Origin: Sphingobacterium detergens
Lineage (GTDB): Bacteria > Bacteroidota > Bacteroidia > Sphingobacteriales > Sphingobacteriaceae
Assembly: GCF_003610355.1 (NCBI RefSeq)
Contig: NZ_RAPY01000002.1
Coordinates: 1 to 64,000 of the forward strand
Direction: 5' to 3'
DNA: 64,000 nt
Of this stretch, positions 54,747 through 61,659 are shown piece after piece (the stretch's first letter is position 1; the number at the start of each line of letters is the position of its first letter). The translations under genes were made by a program, and so were the position numbers. Below the pieces are notes generated by a model. The model did not search any database. It was given only the letters and a program-made list of their open reading frames with translations, and was not told where the DNA came from.

Positions 54747-55193
54747 ATGTCAAGAGTTGTGCTTATCACGCAATTGCAACAGACATTGATGCAATTATGG
54801 GATCTGGAGATCCAAGCCACATTATCCGAGATTCCGACCCAACAATTATTGGAGACCCTAAAGGAACGGCTGACCGCCAGTCCTGCCACAGCCGAGGAGC
54901 AGGCTACACTAAAAACACTTTTTCAGCCCATTGGACATGTACCTGACGAAGAGCCCTTGTTGACGGATATTCCCGAACATGTCAGTGTCGGCTGGATCGT
55001 CACCAAACTGGGCATCGCACATTCTTCCTTCTACCGATCGGTGCATAATATCCTGTTATTTCCTATCCTGAGGATCGGTAATAGGCCTTATTATTTGAAA
55101 GCTGATGTATTGGTTTTATTTGATAAAGTGAGGGGAAAAGGATCCTATTTTTTGGGAAGAATGGCCAGTAAATTAAAGTCCGGAGGAGGCTAA
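54747..55193 (+). CDS. Small DNA-binding (winged-helix/excisionase-like) protein
   Basis: A 148-residue protein. The C-terminal half (SVGWIVTKLGIAHSSFYRSV, then FPILRIGNRPYYLKADVLVLFDKV) has the layout of excisionase/MerR-like winged helices used as site-specific DNA binders, as in helix-turn-helix domains of mobile elements. The N-terminal half is helical. Its stop codon (55191-55193) is followed at once, in the same reading frame, by the 21-bp repeat array. That suggests it either binds the array or was once longer. Confidence 0.6.
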   Translation: MSRVVLITQLQQTLMQLWDLEIQATLSEIPTQQLLETLKERLTASPATAEEQATLKTLFQPIGHVPDEEPLLTDIPEHVSVGWIVTKLGIAHSSFYRSVHNILLFPILRIGNRPYYLKADVLVLFDKVRGKGSYFLGRMASKLKSGGG

Positions 55194-55760
55194 ACTGAAA
55201 AAAGTCCGGCAAAAGCTGATCGGTTTTTGCCTTTTGCTAGTCACTCTTCCAAAAAAACTGAACAGTTTTTACCTCAGACCGTCCGGTTTTGGCTAAGGAC
55301 TGGTCAGTTTTTACCAGGGACTGAACAGACTTTGGAAGAAACCGTTTGGTATTGCCAAAATAGTTACCGGTCTGTGGAGACGACTGTTCAGACTTTGGGT
55401 GTAACTGTACACTTTGTTTGAAATCCCGATCAGTTTCTTGCAGCTAGTGATCAGGTTTTCCTCCAGACTGATCAGTTTTCAGTAGAAAGCGAACAGCTTT
55501 TTCTGGAAACCGTTCACCTTTTCGAACGGACTGTGCAGTTGTTACTGATAACTGATCAGTTTGTGCCTGGTACTGTTTGGTTTTTAACAAATGCTGGACA
55601 CTTCTTGCTAAATACTGAACAGTATAGGCCAACTACTGAATACCTTTTATTAGAAACTGGACAGTATTTACTAAAAACTGATCACTTTTTTGAAAGAACT
55701 GATCACTTGTTGTGAAATACCAATCACTTTTTTCGAATAAGTGGTTGGCAAAAGCGAAGA
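55194..55760. repeat. 27 in-phase 21-bp degenerate repeats with palindromic core
   Basis: Units start at 55194 + 21n without a single insertion or deletion through 55740. The consensus begins ACTGATCAGT (self-complementary) and continues with TTTT. Exact ACTGATCAG occurs at 55467 and 55551; most units keep CTG and CAG/CAC around a variable centre. The period equals two DNA turns and seven codons. In the frame of the upstream gene it reads as heptads like TDQFLxx, broken by TGA at 55419 and 55713; the opposite strand also reads as TDQ-type heptads because of the palindrome. Short ORFs here are by-products of the period. The array is too degenerate for CRISPR, and units differ from each other, so it is not recent amplification. 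Confidence 0.88.
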
Positions 55761-55807
55761 AGTAGTCCCAGATTGGGGCAAATGTTGAAAATATTCACCC
55801 AAATGTT

Positions 55808-55837
55808 GTCCCAGTTCGTCCCAGTTTGTCCCACATT
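55808..55837 (+). repeat. Three 10-bp direct repeats GTCCCAGTTy
   Basis: GTCCCA recurs at 55808, 55818 and 55828 with exactly one-turn spacing, between the 21-bp array and the FN3 gene. A related AGTCCCAG occurs at 55764. On the minus strand each contains GGGAC, like the -35 of the ECF-like motif, but no CGTC lies at the right distance. It may be an operator for the downstream genes. Confidence 0.6.
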
Positions 55838-55943
55838 TCGTTAGGCCTCTTTCCCTGCAGCTATGTTTGTGTCAAGATGTTCGTCCGGAAGCGCATCGAA
55901 ACAGAATTTTAAACTGGGAGCAATCCCACAAAAAACAATTAAC

Positions 55944-56576
55944 ATGAGAAAGAAAAAACTAATATTAGATTACAAAGGCGTAAATGATGATGAATTCAAT
56001 ACGCTAATCGGGAAGGTGATCGACTGTCTGACGGGGCACCCTGTGCTCAGCACACCTCCTGTCGCGTTGGTGGATCTTAAAACACAGGCTGATGATTTTG
56101 CAACGAAATGGCAACGTGCCAGTCGTGGTGGCAGTATATTGGAAATCGCAGAAAAAAATGCCGCGAAGGAGACACTTGCCCTAAGTCTCAAGGATCTTGC
56201 CTTTTATGTCAACAAAGTGGCTGATGGCTCACGTGCCATCTTGCTGAGCTCGGGATTAATCCTCGAAGCAGATCCCAAAAGTACAGATACGCCAGAGGTC
56301 GTTACTGAGGTGAGTCTGGTGGATGGTAGACAACGAAATCAATTGTTGGTCAAGTTTAAAGCTCAGAAATCTGCGATCATGTACGAGTATCAGGTGGCAA
56401 ATGCGATGGACGCTGACGGTGAACCGCTCTGGGGTGACAGCTTTGATACCAGTAAAAGTTATGGAAATGTGTTTTCACCGGTTTTTCCAGGGCAGATCTA
56501 TTATTTGCGCGTCCGTGGCCGTAATAAAAAAGGGGTAGGGGACTGGAGTGCTGTAGCTAGCTTACGTACAAGATGA
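55944..56576 (+). CDS. Fibronectin type III domain protein
   Basis: A 210-residue protein. The N-terminal about 110 residues are helical and uncharacterised (NTLIGKVIDCLTGHPVL, VDLKTQADDFATKWQRA). Residues about 120-210 form an FN3-type beta-sandwich ending QIYYLRVRGRNKKGVGDWSAVASLRT. There is no signal peptide. I start at ATG 55944, because the longer frame starts in the repeat-rich leader. Its stop overlaps the next start (ATGA at 56573-56576), so the two are translationally coupled. Such FN3 proteins occur with phage-like or surface genes in Bacteroidota. Confidence 0.75.
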   Translation: MRKKKLILDYKGVNDDEFNTLIGKVIDCLTGHPVLSTPPVALVDLKTQADDFATKWQRASRGGSILEIAEKNAAKETLALSLKDLAFYVNKVADGSRAILLSSGLILEADPKSTDTPEVVTEVSLVDGRQRNQLLVKFKAQKSAIMYEYQVANAMDADGEPLWGDSFDTSKSYGNVFSPVFPGQIYYLRVRGRNKKGVGDWSAVASLRTR

Positions 56577-57031
56577 CACAGCTGATCGTCAAACGAATCA
56601 GACAGGGGAATAATAGTACCCTGTCTGAACTCTCTATCGCGGGGCAGTTTGTCTGCTTTGGATTGGAGGATCGGATCCGCAAAGAGAAAATCCCTGGGCA
56701 GACAGCCATTCCCGCAGGAACCTATCCGCTCAAGCTACGAAAGGCAGGTGGTATGCATGATCGGTATACGAGACTGGTCCCCAAGATACATCAGGGCATG
56801 ATCGAGATCTGTGCGATCCCCAATTTCACTTATGTCTACATCCATATGGGCAACAATCATCACCACACCGCTGGTTGCCTGCTTGTGGGCAATATATGGA
56901 TCCGGGATCTAGGAGATTATATGGTACATGAATCCAGACTCGCTTATCTGGCCCTATATCAACGCATTTTGCAGCTGATGGAGGAGGGGGAACTATGGAT
57001 CAGTATTCATGATCCAGAACAATTGTTTTAA
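56573..57031 (+). CDS. DUF5675 family protein
   Basis: A 152-residue protein of the DUF5675 family, known from phages and Bacteroidota chromosomes. Conserved features include CFGLEDRIRKEKIPGQTAIPAGTYPL, YTYIHMGN-type YVYIHMGNNHHHTAGCLLVG and a terminal WISIHDPE. The His-x-Gly and Cys residues resemble an L,D-transpeptidase-like catalytic arrangement, so a role in peptidoglycan is possible but unproven. It is coupled to the FN3 gene upstream and followed by two small membrane proteins, similar to a lysis or cell-wall module. Confidence 0.8.
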   Translation: MTQLIVKRIRQGNNSTLSELSIAGQFVCFGLEDRIRKEKIPGQTAIPAGTYPLKLRKAGGMHDRYTRLVPKIHQGMIEICAIPNFTYVYIHMGNNHHHTAGCLLVGNIWIRDLGDYMVHESRLAYLALYQRILQLMEEGELWISIHDPEQLF

Positions 57032-57059
57032 TCATAAATAATCGTAAAAGGAAATTAAC

Positions 57060-57434
57060 ATGAAATCAATAGTAAAAAAAATAAGTAGTGCCTTGCAAGT
57101 CATCCTTATGGCCCCGGTAAAATTGCCTGCGAAAATAGTGGGAATTGTCAAATATCTGGCTCTCGGGCTGGGGATTGTCGAATCTGTGCTCGATGGAGAC
57201 GAAAAGCCTGACAGCGAGGTAACGAAGGAAAGTCCGAAGCTGGTGGAGGACCGTACTGATAAAGACCAACAGCCAGATCAAGCAGCACTGGAAGAGGAAT
57301 CAACTATGCCGGAGAATAATACTTATAGAGACCCGCAGATAAAAAAAGCGAAACTGAGTGAGGAGTCGGCTCTGCTCGAGGAAACATCGGAACTGCATGA
57401 TCCGGGAAAGGAGGTCAGGCATGCGGATCAATGA
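57060..57434 (+). CDS. Small protein with N-terminal hydrophobic helix and acidic tail
   Basis: A 124-residue protein. Residues about 10-45 form a hydrophobic/basic helical segment (VILMAPVKLPAKIVGIVKYLALGLGIV), and the rest is a charged low-complexity region rich in Glu, Asp and Lys. No family is recognised. It overlaps the next small gene by 14 nt, so the two are probably translated together. Confidence 0.6.
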   Translation: MKSIVKKISSALQVILMAPVKLPAKIVGIVKYLALGLGIVESVLDGDEKPDSEVTKESPKLVEDRTDKDQQPDQAALEEESTMPENNTYRDPQIKKAKLSEESALLEETSELHDPGKEVRHADQ

Positions 57435-57588
57435 TATTCGGCTGGGGACGATCGGTGGTACAGTATGCTCGGTCTGGGCCAGTGTCTCGCTAGGTGATCT
57501 TGGCCAGACTGTCCTGACTGCCGCTATCGGAACCTTGGTGAGCTTTGGCCTAGGTCGGCTACTGGCACAATGGCGCCGGCGAAAATAG
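57421..57588 (+). CDS. Small transmembrane protein (holin-like)
   Basis: A 55-residue protein with one or two hydrophobic helices (GTIGGTVCSVWASVSLGDL, TVLTAAIGTLVSFGLGRLL) and a basic tail QWRRRK. I start at ATG 57421, inside the end of the previous gene. Size and layout resemble small phage holins, and the neighbour is a DUF5675 protein; no direct homology is recognised. Confidence 0.55.
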   Translation: MRINDIRLGTIGGTVCSVWASVSLGDLGQTVLTAAIGTLVSFGLGRLLAQWRRRK

Positions 57589-57598
57589 CTGAATTACC

Positions 57599-57640
57599 GA
57601 CAACAGAAGGTCCGTGTGATCTCCTGTTGTCAATTTTTGA
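57599..57640 (+). terminator. Terminator of the FN3/DUF5675 cassette
   Basis: An 8-bp stem GACAACAG/CTGTTGTC with a partly paired 17-nt loop, followed by AATTTTTG and another T-run. It closes the operon starting at 55944. Confidence 0.7.
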
Positions 57641-57958
57641 TTTTTTCTTAGGCCTTTTGCTGGGTATAGTCGTCCTATAGAATAGAGGTTATAAATACAC
57701 CTTTAAAAATTGCCGATATGTTTAATAAAATTGTTAACTTTTGCTATCCACTATTCCATTTACATTTTTTTATTGCGGGATATGATAATATAATAAATAG
57801 AGTGCGGTATTTTCCACTGTCTTTTCTATCTTTGATAGGAAGCCGCCTTGGAGACGAAAATGCCATTCGAATTCATTGGATAAGTATATATTTTTTCGTA
57901 ATAGGACAAACCAAACAGACGATTTGAATGTCATAGAAATAAAAAGAAGAATAGCCAG
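57641..57958 (+). other. Gap before the PqqD gene with a -7 box
   Basis: AT-rich. A TATCTTTG (TAnnTTTG) box at 57827-57834, inside a CTATC/GATAG hairpin, could start the PqqD transcript. A 69-codon frame (57718-57927) overlaps this box, is strongly hydrophobic/aromatic and has no support as a gene. Confidence 0.4.
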
Positions 57959-58225
57959 ATGAAACTTAGAGGAGATTTACAACTACGCAAATTGGGCGAT
58001 GAGCATATTCTAGTCTATCCAGGGCAAGATCAACAGGATGCATCGAAGGTATATACGTTTAATGAGACAGCTGTACAGATCTGGTTGGAACTGCAGGGAA
58101 AGGAATTTAATGTCGAAAGTGTAACAGCCGTTTTGTTGGATAATTATGAGGTGGAGGAGAACGAGGCTGAAAAAGATGCTGCAAAATTGGTCAAGCAATT
58201 TGAAAAACAAGGATTTTTGATTTAA
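57959..58225 (+). CDS. PqqD-family protein
   Basis: An 88-residue PqqD-like protein, the RiPP recognition element fold that binds leader peptides. The family pattern is visible: VYTFNETAVQIWLELQGKEFNVESV, and DAAKLVKQFEKQGFLI at the end. No radical SAM enzyme or obvious precursor lies in the window, so it may be an orphan carrier, or its partners are elsewhere. A purine-rich AAAAAGAAGA lies upstream of the start. The bestrophin gene follows after 35 nt on the same strand. Confidence 0.8.
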   Translation: MKLRGDLQLRKLGDEHILVYPGQDQQDASKVYTFNETAVQIWLELQGKEFNVESVTAVLLDNYEVEENEAEKDAAKLVKQFEKQGFLI

Positions 58226-58260
58226 CTGATATTGGAAGGGCTTAATGACATATATCTTTT

Positions 58261-59283
58261 ATGATTACAACAAAGTATTTTAATTACAAACAGATTTTCA
58301 ACCTTGCTGGTGTCCACTTGATCTGGCTGACAGCTTGGTGTTCCCTCGTTGCTGTGGTCTATTATTTCTTTCAATGGGAATGGATGATCATTCCCTGGGT
58401 TCCTTTAGCACTGATTGGTACAGCAGAAGCTTTTTATGTGGGCTTTAAAAATAACCAAGCTTATGATAGGTTATGGGAGGCACGCAAGATCTGGGGTGGG
58501 ATCGTCAACTCCAGCCGCTCCTTTGTATCTATGCTTTATGCTTTTAATACAGAACAGGGGGACCAGCAAAATCTGGAAGAAATTAGAAAGAAAATAACCT
58601 ACCGGCATATTGCCTGGTTGTATCAATTTCGTGAGCAGCTGCTTGTTCCGACCGAATGGGAGCACATCAGCTTGAAAAGGCATATTGGCGCGTTGAATGT
58701 CAAACGGCATAGATTGATCAAGGCGGGTTTTCCGGATTATAGCCGAACGCCTATTTTTTTACATAAATATCTTTCAACAGAGGAGTTTACGTTGCAATCA
58801 AGTTATCGGAACTTTGCAACTTATCTAAATGCCCAACAGGCAAAAGATATCAATGCCTTGAAAAATGATGGGGTCATATCGGATTTTAATCAAACACAAT
58901 TGCAGGCTTGTCTCAATCAATTTTATGATTTTCAGGGACAGGCCGAACGGATCAAAAAGTTTCCTTCGCCAAGGCAGTTTGCGAGTACAGCATTTGTTTT
59001 TAATGTTATTTTGATCATGTTATTGCCCTTGGGGCTGGTCAATGAATTTGCCAAGTTGGGGCATTGGGGAATCTGGACAAGTATTCCCTTTTGTGTGGTG
59101 ATCGGATGGATTTATATTGTGATGGAACTGGTGGGGGATTATACCGAAAATCCATTTGGGGGACTGATGTTTGATATCCCGATGCTGTCGATCTGTCGGA
59201 CGATCGAAATCGACTTGTTACAGATGATGGGCGAAGAAAATCTTCCGGAGCCAATTGCCTCAAAAAATGGCGTATTGGTTTAA
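58261..59283 (+). CDS. Bestrophin-family anion channel
   Basis: A 340-residue bestrophin-like (UPF0187) protein. Helices 1-2 (HLIWLTAWCSLVAVVYYFF, PWVPLALIGTAEAFYVGFKNN) and the cytosolic segment AYDRLWEARKIWGGIVNSSRSF are typical. Later helices (FVFNVILIMLLPLGLVNEF, IPFCVVIGWIYIVMELVGDYTENPFGG) complete the pentameric channel fold. Bacterial bestrophins conduct ions with varying selectivity. It forms a pair with the PqqD gene. Confidence 0.92.
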   Translation: MITTKYFNYKQIFNLAGVHLIWLTAWCSLVAVVYYFFQWEWMIIPWVPLALIGTAEAFYVGFKNNQAYDRLWEARKIWGGIVNSSRSFVSMLYAFNTEQGDQQNLEEIRKKITYRHIAWLYQFREQLLVPTEWEHISLKRHIGALNVKRHRLIKAGFPDYSRTPIFLHKYLSTEEFTLQSSYRNFATYLNAQQAKDINALKNDGVISDFNQTQLQACLNQFYDFQGQAERIKKFPSPRQFASTAFVFNVILIMLLPLGLVNEFAKLGHWGIWTSIPFCVVIGWIYIVMELVGDYTENPFGGLMFDIPMLSICRTIEIDLLQMMGEENLPEPIASKNGVLV

Positions 59284-59367
59284 CAATACATATTGGTATT
59301 AACGATATCCGAATTAAGCACAGCATTGTCGATTAATTGGCAATACATTCTCGTTTAAACAGCTTGT

Positions 59368-59826
59368 TTAAACGAGAATGGTCAATGTGTTTTTTACCTC
59401 GGCGATCATAAACGAACTGTGTGTACTGGCAATATGCTGTAACGAGGTCAGCTTGCTCAACATAAAATGGCGATAGTCTTCCATATCGCGTACACAGATT
59501 TTTAAGATATAGTCATAATCTCCACTGACATGAAAGCATTCGGTGACTTCCTGTAAATCCATGACCTCCCGTTCGAACTGTTGAATATACTCTTTCTTAT
59601 GCTGTGTGAGCTTGACATGGCAGAGTACCATAAAATCTTTCGCGATCTTCTGCTTATTGAGCAGTGCGACATATCTGGAGATCACCCCGCTGTTTTCAAG
59701 TTTACGTACACGCTCATAGACCGCTGTAACAGATAGAGCAAGCTTGTGTGAGAGCTCTTTGCTGGTCTGCTTGGCATCTTCCTGTAGCAATCGCAGTAGT
59801 TTTTTGTCGATTTCGTCCAGTTGCAT
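59368..59826 (-). CDS. Lrp/AsnC-family transcriptional regulator
   Basis: A 152-residue Lrp-type regulator with an N-terminal winged helix (DKKLLRLLQEDAKQTSKELSHKLALSVTAVYERVR) and a C-terminal RAM ligand domain (DYDYILKICVRDMEDYRHFM). Divergent from the Met/Cys PLP enzyme with two palindromes in between, so it probably controls this enzyme in response to an amino acid such as methionine. Confidence 0.94.
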   Translation of the reverse strand: MQLDEIDKKLLRLLQEDAKQTSKELSHKLALSVTAVYERVRKLENSGVISRYVALLNKQKIAKDFMVLCHVKLTQHKKEYIQQFEREVMDLQEVTECFHVSGDYDYILKICVRDMEDYRHFMLSKLTSLQHIASTHSSFMIAEVKNTLTILV

Positions 59827-59863
59827 AGATTATTTTTTGGTGAAAAGATGTTGTATTTAATTG

Positions 59864-59912
59864 TTTTAGATTTATTATCTAAAATAGTTTTAAATACTAG
59901 ATTTATAATCTA
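59864..59912. promoter_or_regulatory. Two palindromic Lrp-type operators
   Basis: TTTTAGAT/ATCTAAAA arms around 5 nt (59864-59884) and TAGATT/AATCTA arms around 3 nt (59898-59912) share the half-site TAGAT. Their centres are 31 bp apart, about three helical turns, suiting a multimeric Lrp. They lie between the divergent regulator and PLP enzyme genes. Confidence 0.65.
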
Positions 59913-60000
59913 ATATACTGATAAAGTGTTGTAATAAAACTTAAAATATCTCAATTTTATAGATAAAAATAGAATTGTCAATAAACCAAATTATATTCAG

Positions 60001-61209
60001 ATGGAAGATTTTAATGCAGCAAACGAAATACAGGACTTGCAATATTTTGGAGAATTCGGTGGTGTAAATCCGTCGATATCGGATAGTTCAACCTATACTT
60101 TTCTGTCGGCTAAAACCATGTTTGACACTTTTGAGGGCAATGCGGATGGTTGCTACCTCTATTCGCGGCATTCATCACCGATGAATCTATATTTGGCGCA
60201 GGCGCTGGCCAAGCTGGAAAATACGGCTGCAGCGAATGTCACGGCTTCAGGAATGGGGGCGATAACGACGGTGCTTTTGCAGCTCTGCAAAAGTGGCGAC
60301 CATATTATCTCAAGCCGTACGATCTATGGGGGGACTTATGCTTTCCTTAAAAATTTTCTACCGCCTTTTCAAATCGAGACAAGTTTTGTTGATATCAGTA
60401 ATTTCGAAGCGATTGAGCGTGCAATAGGTCCGACCACGAAAATAATCTATTGCGAAAGTGTCAGCAACCCGTTGTTGGAGGTCGCGGATTTAAGAAAACT
60501 GTCAGCGCTCTGCAAGAAACATAATCTCAAACTGGTGGTGGATAATACCTTCTCGCCATTATCTGTTTCACCGGGACTTCTGGGAGCTGATGTTGTGATC
60601 CATAGCCTGACCAAATTTATCAATGGTAGCAGTGATACGGTCGGCGGTGTCTACTGTGGGACACAGGAGTTTATCAATGACACCAAAAATGTAAACTCCG
60701 GGGCCTGTATGTTGCTGGGACCAACGATGGACAGCCTGCGCTCATCCAGTATTCTGAAAAACCTACGGACCCTCCATATCCGCATGAAGCAGCATAGTTG
60801 CAATGCCTTGTACTTGGCTGAGCGTTTTGAGCGGGATGGACTGAAAGTTTCCTATCCCGGATTGTCCTCTCATAAGCAGCATGAACTGCTAAAAAGCATG
60901 ATGCATGCGGAATATGGCTTTGGTGGTATATTGACTTTGGATGCCGGAACGACAGCGAAAGCCAATGAACTCATGGAACTCATGCAAAAGGAGAATCTGG
61001 GCTATTTGGCGGTAAGTCTCGGGTTTTATAAAACGCTATTTTCCTGCTCGGGTAGTTCGACTTCATCCGAAATCCCTGAAGAGGAACGGGTGAGTATGGG
61101 GATCTCCGATGGACTGATTCGCTTTTCGATCGGTTTGGATCATGATATTGAACGTACCTATCAACGGATGAAAGCCTGTATGCTGAAAACGGGAGTACTA
61201 GCACCTTAA
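60001..61209 (+). CDS. Cys/Met-metabolism PLP-dependent enzyme (methionine gamma-lyase-like)
   Basis: A 402-residue enzyme of the Cys/Met metabolism PLP family. The PLP lysine is K205 in HSLTKFINGSSD, with the upstream cofactor-binding GMGAITTVLLQL and CESVSNPLLEV segments and VVDNTFSP carrying the Asp that pairs with the pyridine nitrogen. Family members are cystathionine gamma-synthase, beta-lyase or methionine gamma-lyase. The divergent Lrp gene favours a catabolic methionine/amino-acid gamma-lyase; exact specificity is not readable. Confidence 0.9.
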   Translation: MEDFNAANEIQDLQYFGEFGGVNPSISDSSTYTFLSAKTMFDTFEGNADGCYLYSRHSSPMNLYLAQALAKLENTAAANVTASGMGAITTVLLQLCKSGDHIISSRTIYGGTYAFLKNFLPPFQIETSFVDISNFEAIERAIGPTTKIIYCESVSNPLLEVADLRKLSALCKKHNLKLVVDNTFSPLSVSPGLLGADVVIHSLTKFINGSSDTVGGVYCGTQEFINDTKNVNSGACMLLGPTMDSLRSSSILKNLRTLHIRMKQHSCNALYLAERFERDGLKVSYPGLSSHKQHELLKSMMHAEYGFGGILTLDAGTTAKANELMELMQKENLGYLAVSLGFYKTLFSCSGSSTSSEIPEEERVSMGISDGLIRFSIGLDHDIERTYQRMKACMLKTGVLAP

Positions 61210-61265
61210 AATAGCTGATTACAGGATTTCTTCCTGATTTTTAATTGTCTTACTTACTGTTTGTG

Positions 61266-61302
61266 AAGCCTTGTATTTATTTGAAATACAAGGCTTTGTT
61301 GT
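61266..61302 (+). terminator. Terminator after the PLP enzyme
   Basis: A 13-bp stem AAGCCTTGTATTT/AAATACAAGGCTT with a 5-nt loop, followed by a T-rich tail. Confidence 0.85.
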
Positions 61303-61352
61303 TTTTGTGTGTTGGACCTCCCTTAGGTCTGTAATTTTTTTTCATTTTCCTC

Positions 61353-61377
61353 GGGACAATTGAGATTCCTAACCGTC
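61353..61377 (+). promoter_or_regulatory. ECF-sigma-like promoter, GGGACA-N15-CGTC (site 6)
   Basis: GGGACA 61353-61358, CGTC 61374-61377, spacing 15, in the context CTCGGGACAATTG. It lies 69 nt before the 58-residue ORF and is the likely promoter of the fimbrillin-like locus. Confidence 0.68.
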
Positions 61378-61445
61378 ATGTTATTGTATGCAGTGTAATC
61401 TTTACACGATGTACCTATGAATTAAACAAAATAAAAACTCACAAA

Positions 61446-61622
61446 ATGAAAAAGAAAGAAATCTATCTAAGCCCCGTGCTAGGGGTCTATCATGTTGAAA
61501 TGGAACATGGAATTGCCGCAGGATCTACCAATTCACTAAGCCCTGGCGGCGCAAGCAACAATCCTCAAATCGAAGACTGGCAGGACAACGGAAGCGTTGG
61601 TGAAAACAGTGTAGAACTGTAA
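61446..61622 (+). CDS. Small protein with VEMEHGIAAGS motif, 58 residues
   Basis: A 58-residue protein, below common length cut-offs. It begins MKKKEIYLSPVLGVYHVEME and has the motif VEMEHGIAAGS followed by a Ser/Gly/Asn-rich acidic tail. Bacteroidota carry many such small proteins with E-x-E-x-x-IA-x-GS next to fimbrillin-like lipoproteins; their role is unknown. It has its own upstream ECF-like promoter and is followed after 37 nt by the fimbrillin-like gene, so the two form an operon. Confidence 0.75.
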   Translation: MKKKEIYLSPVLGVYHVEMEHGIAAGSTNSLSPGGASNNPQIEDWQDNGSVGENSVEL

Positions 61623-61659
61623 GAATCAATCATCTTAACAAATTTTAGAAAAAACAGAC

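Noticed and set aside
55227-55715. Short ORFs on both strands inside the 21-bp array
   Set aside because: They arise from the 21-bp period and palindromic core; each is broken within the array and has no start context. Kept only as the heptad-frame hypothesis in the array finding.
55194-55760. CRISPR array
   Set aside because: Units are 21 bp head-to-tail with no conserved repeat/spacer alternation and no cas gene nearby.
53086-57640. Intact prophage
   Set aside because: No integrase, terminase, portal, capsid or tail gene is present; only DUF5675 and holin-like genes are phage-associated.
57718-57927. 69-codon ORF before pqqD as a possible RiPP precursor
   Set aside because: Strongly hydrophobic with no leader/core pattern, and it overlaps the likely pqqD promoter box.
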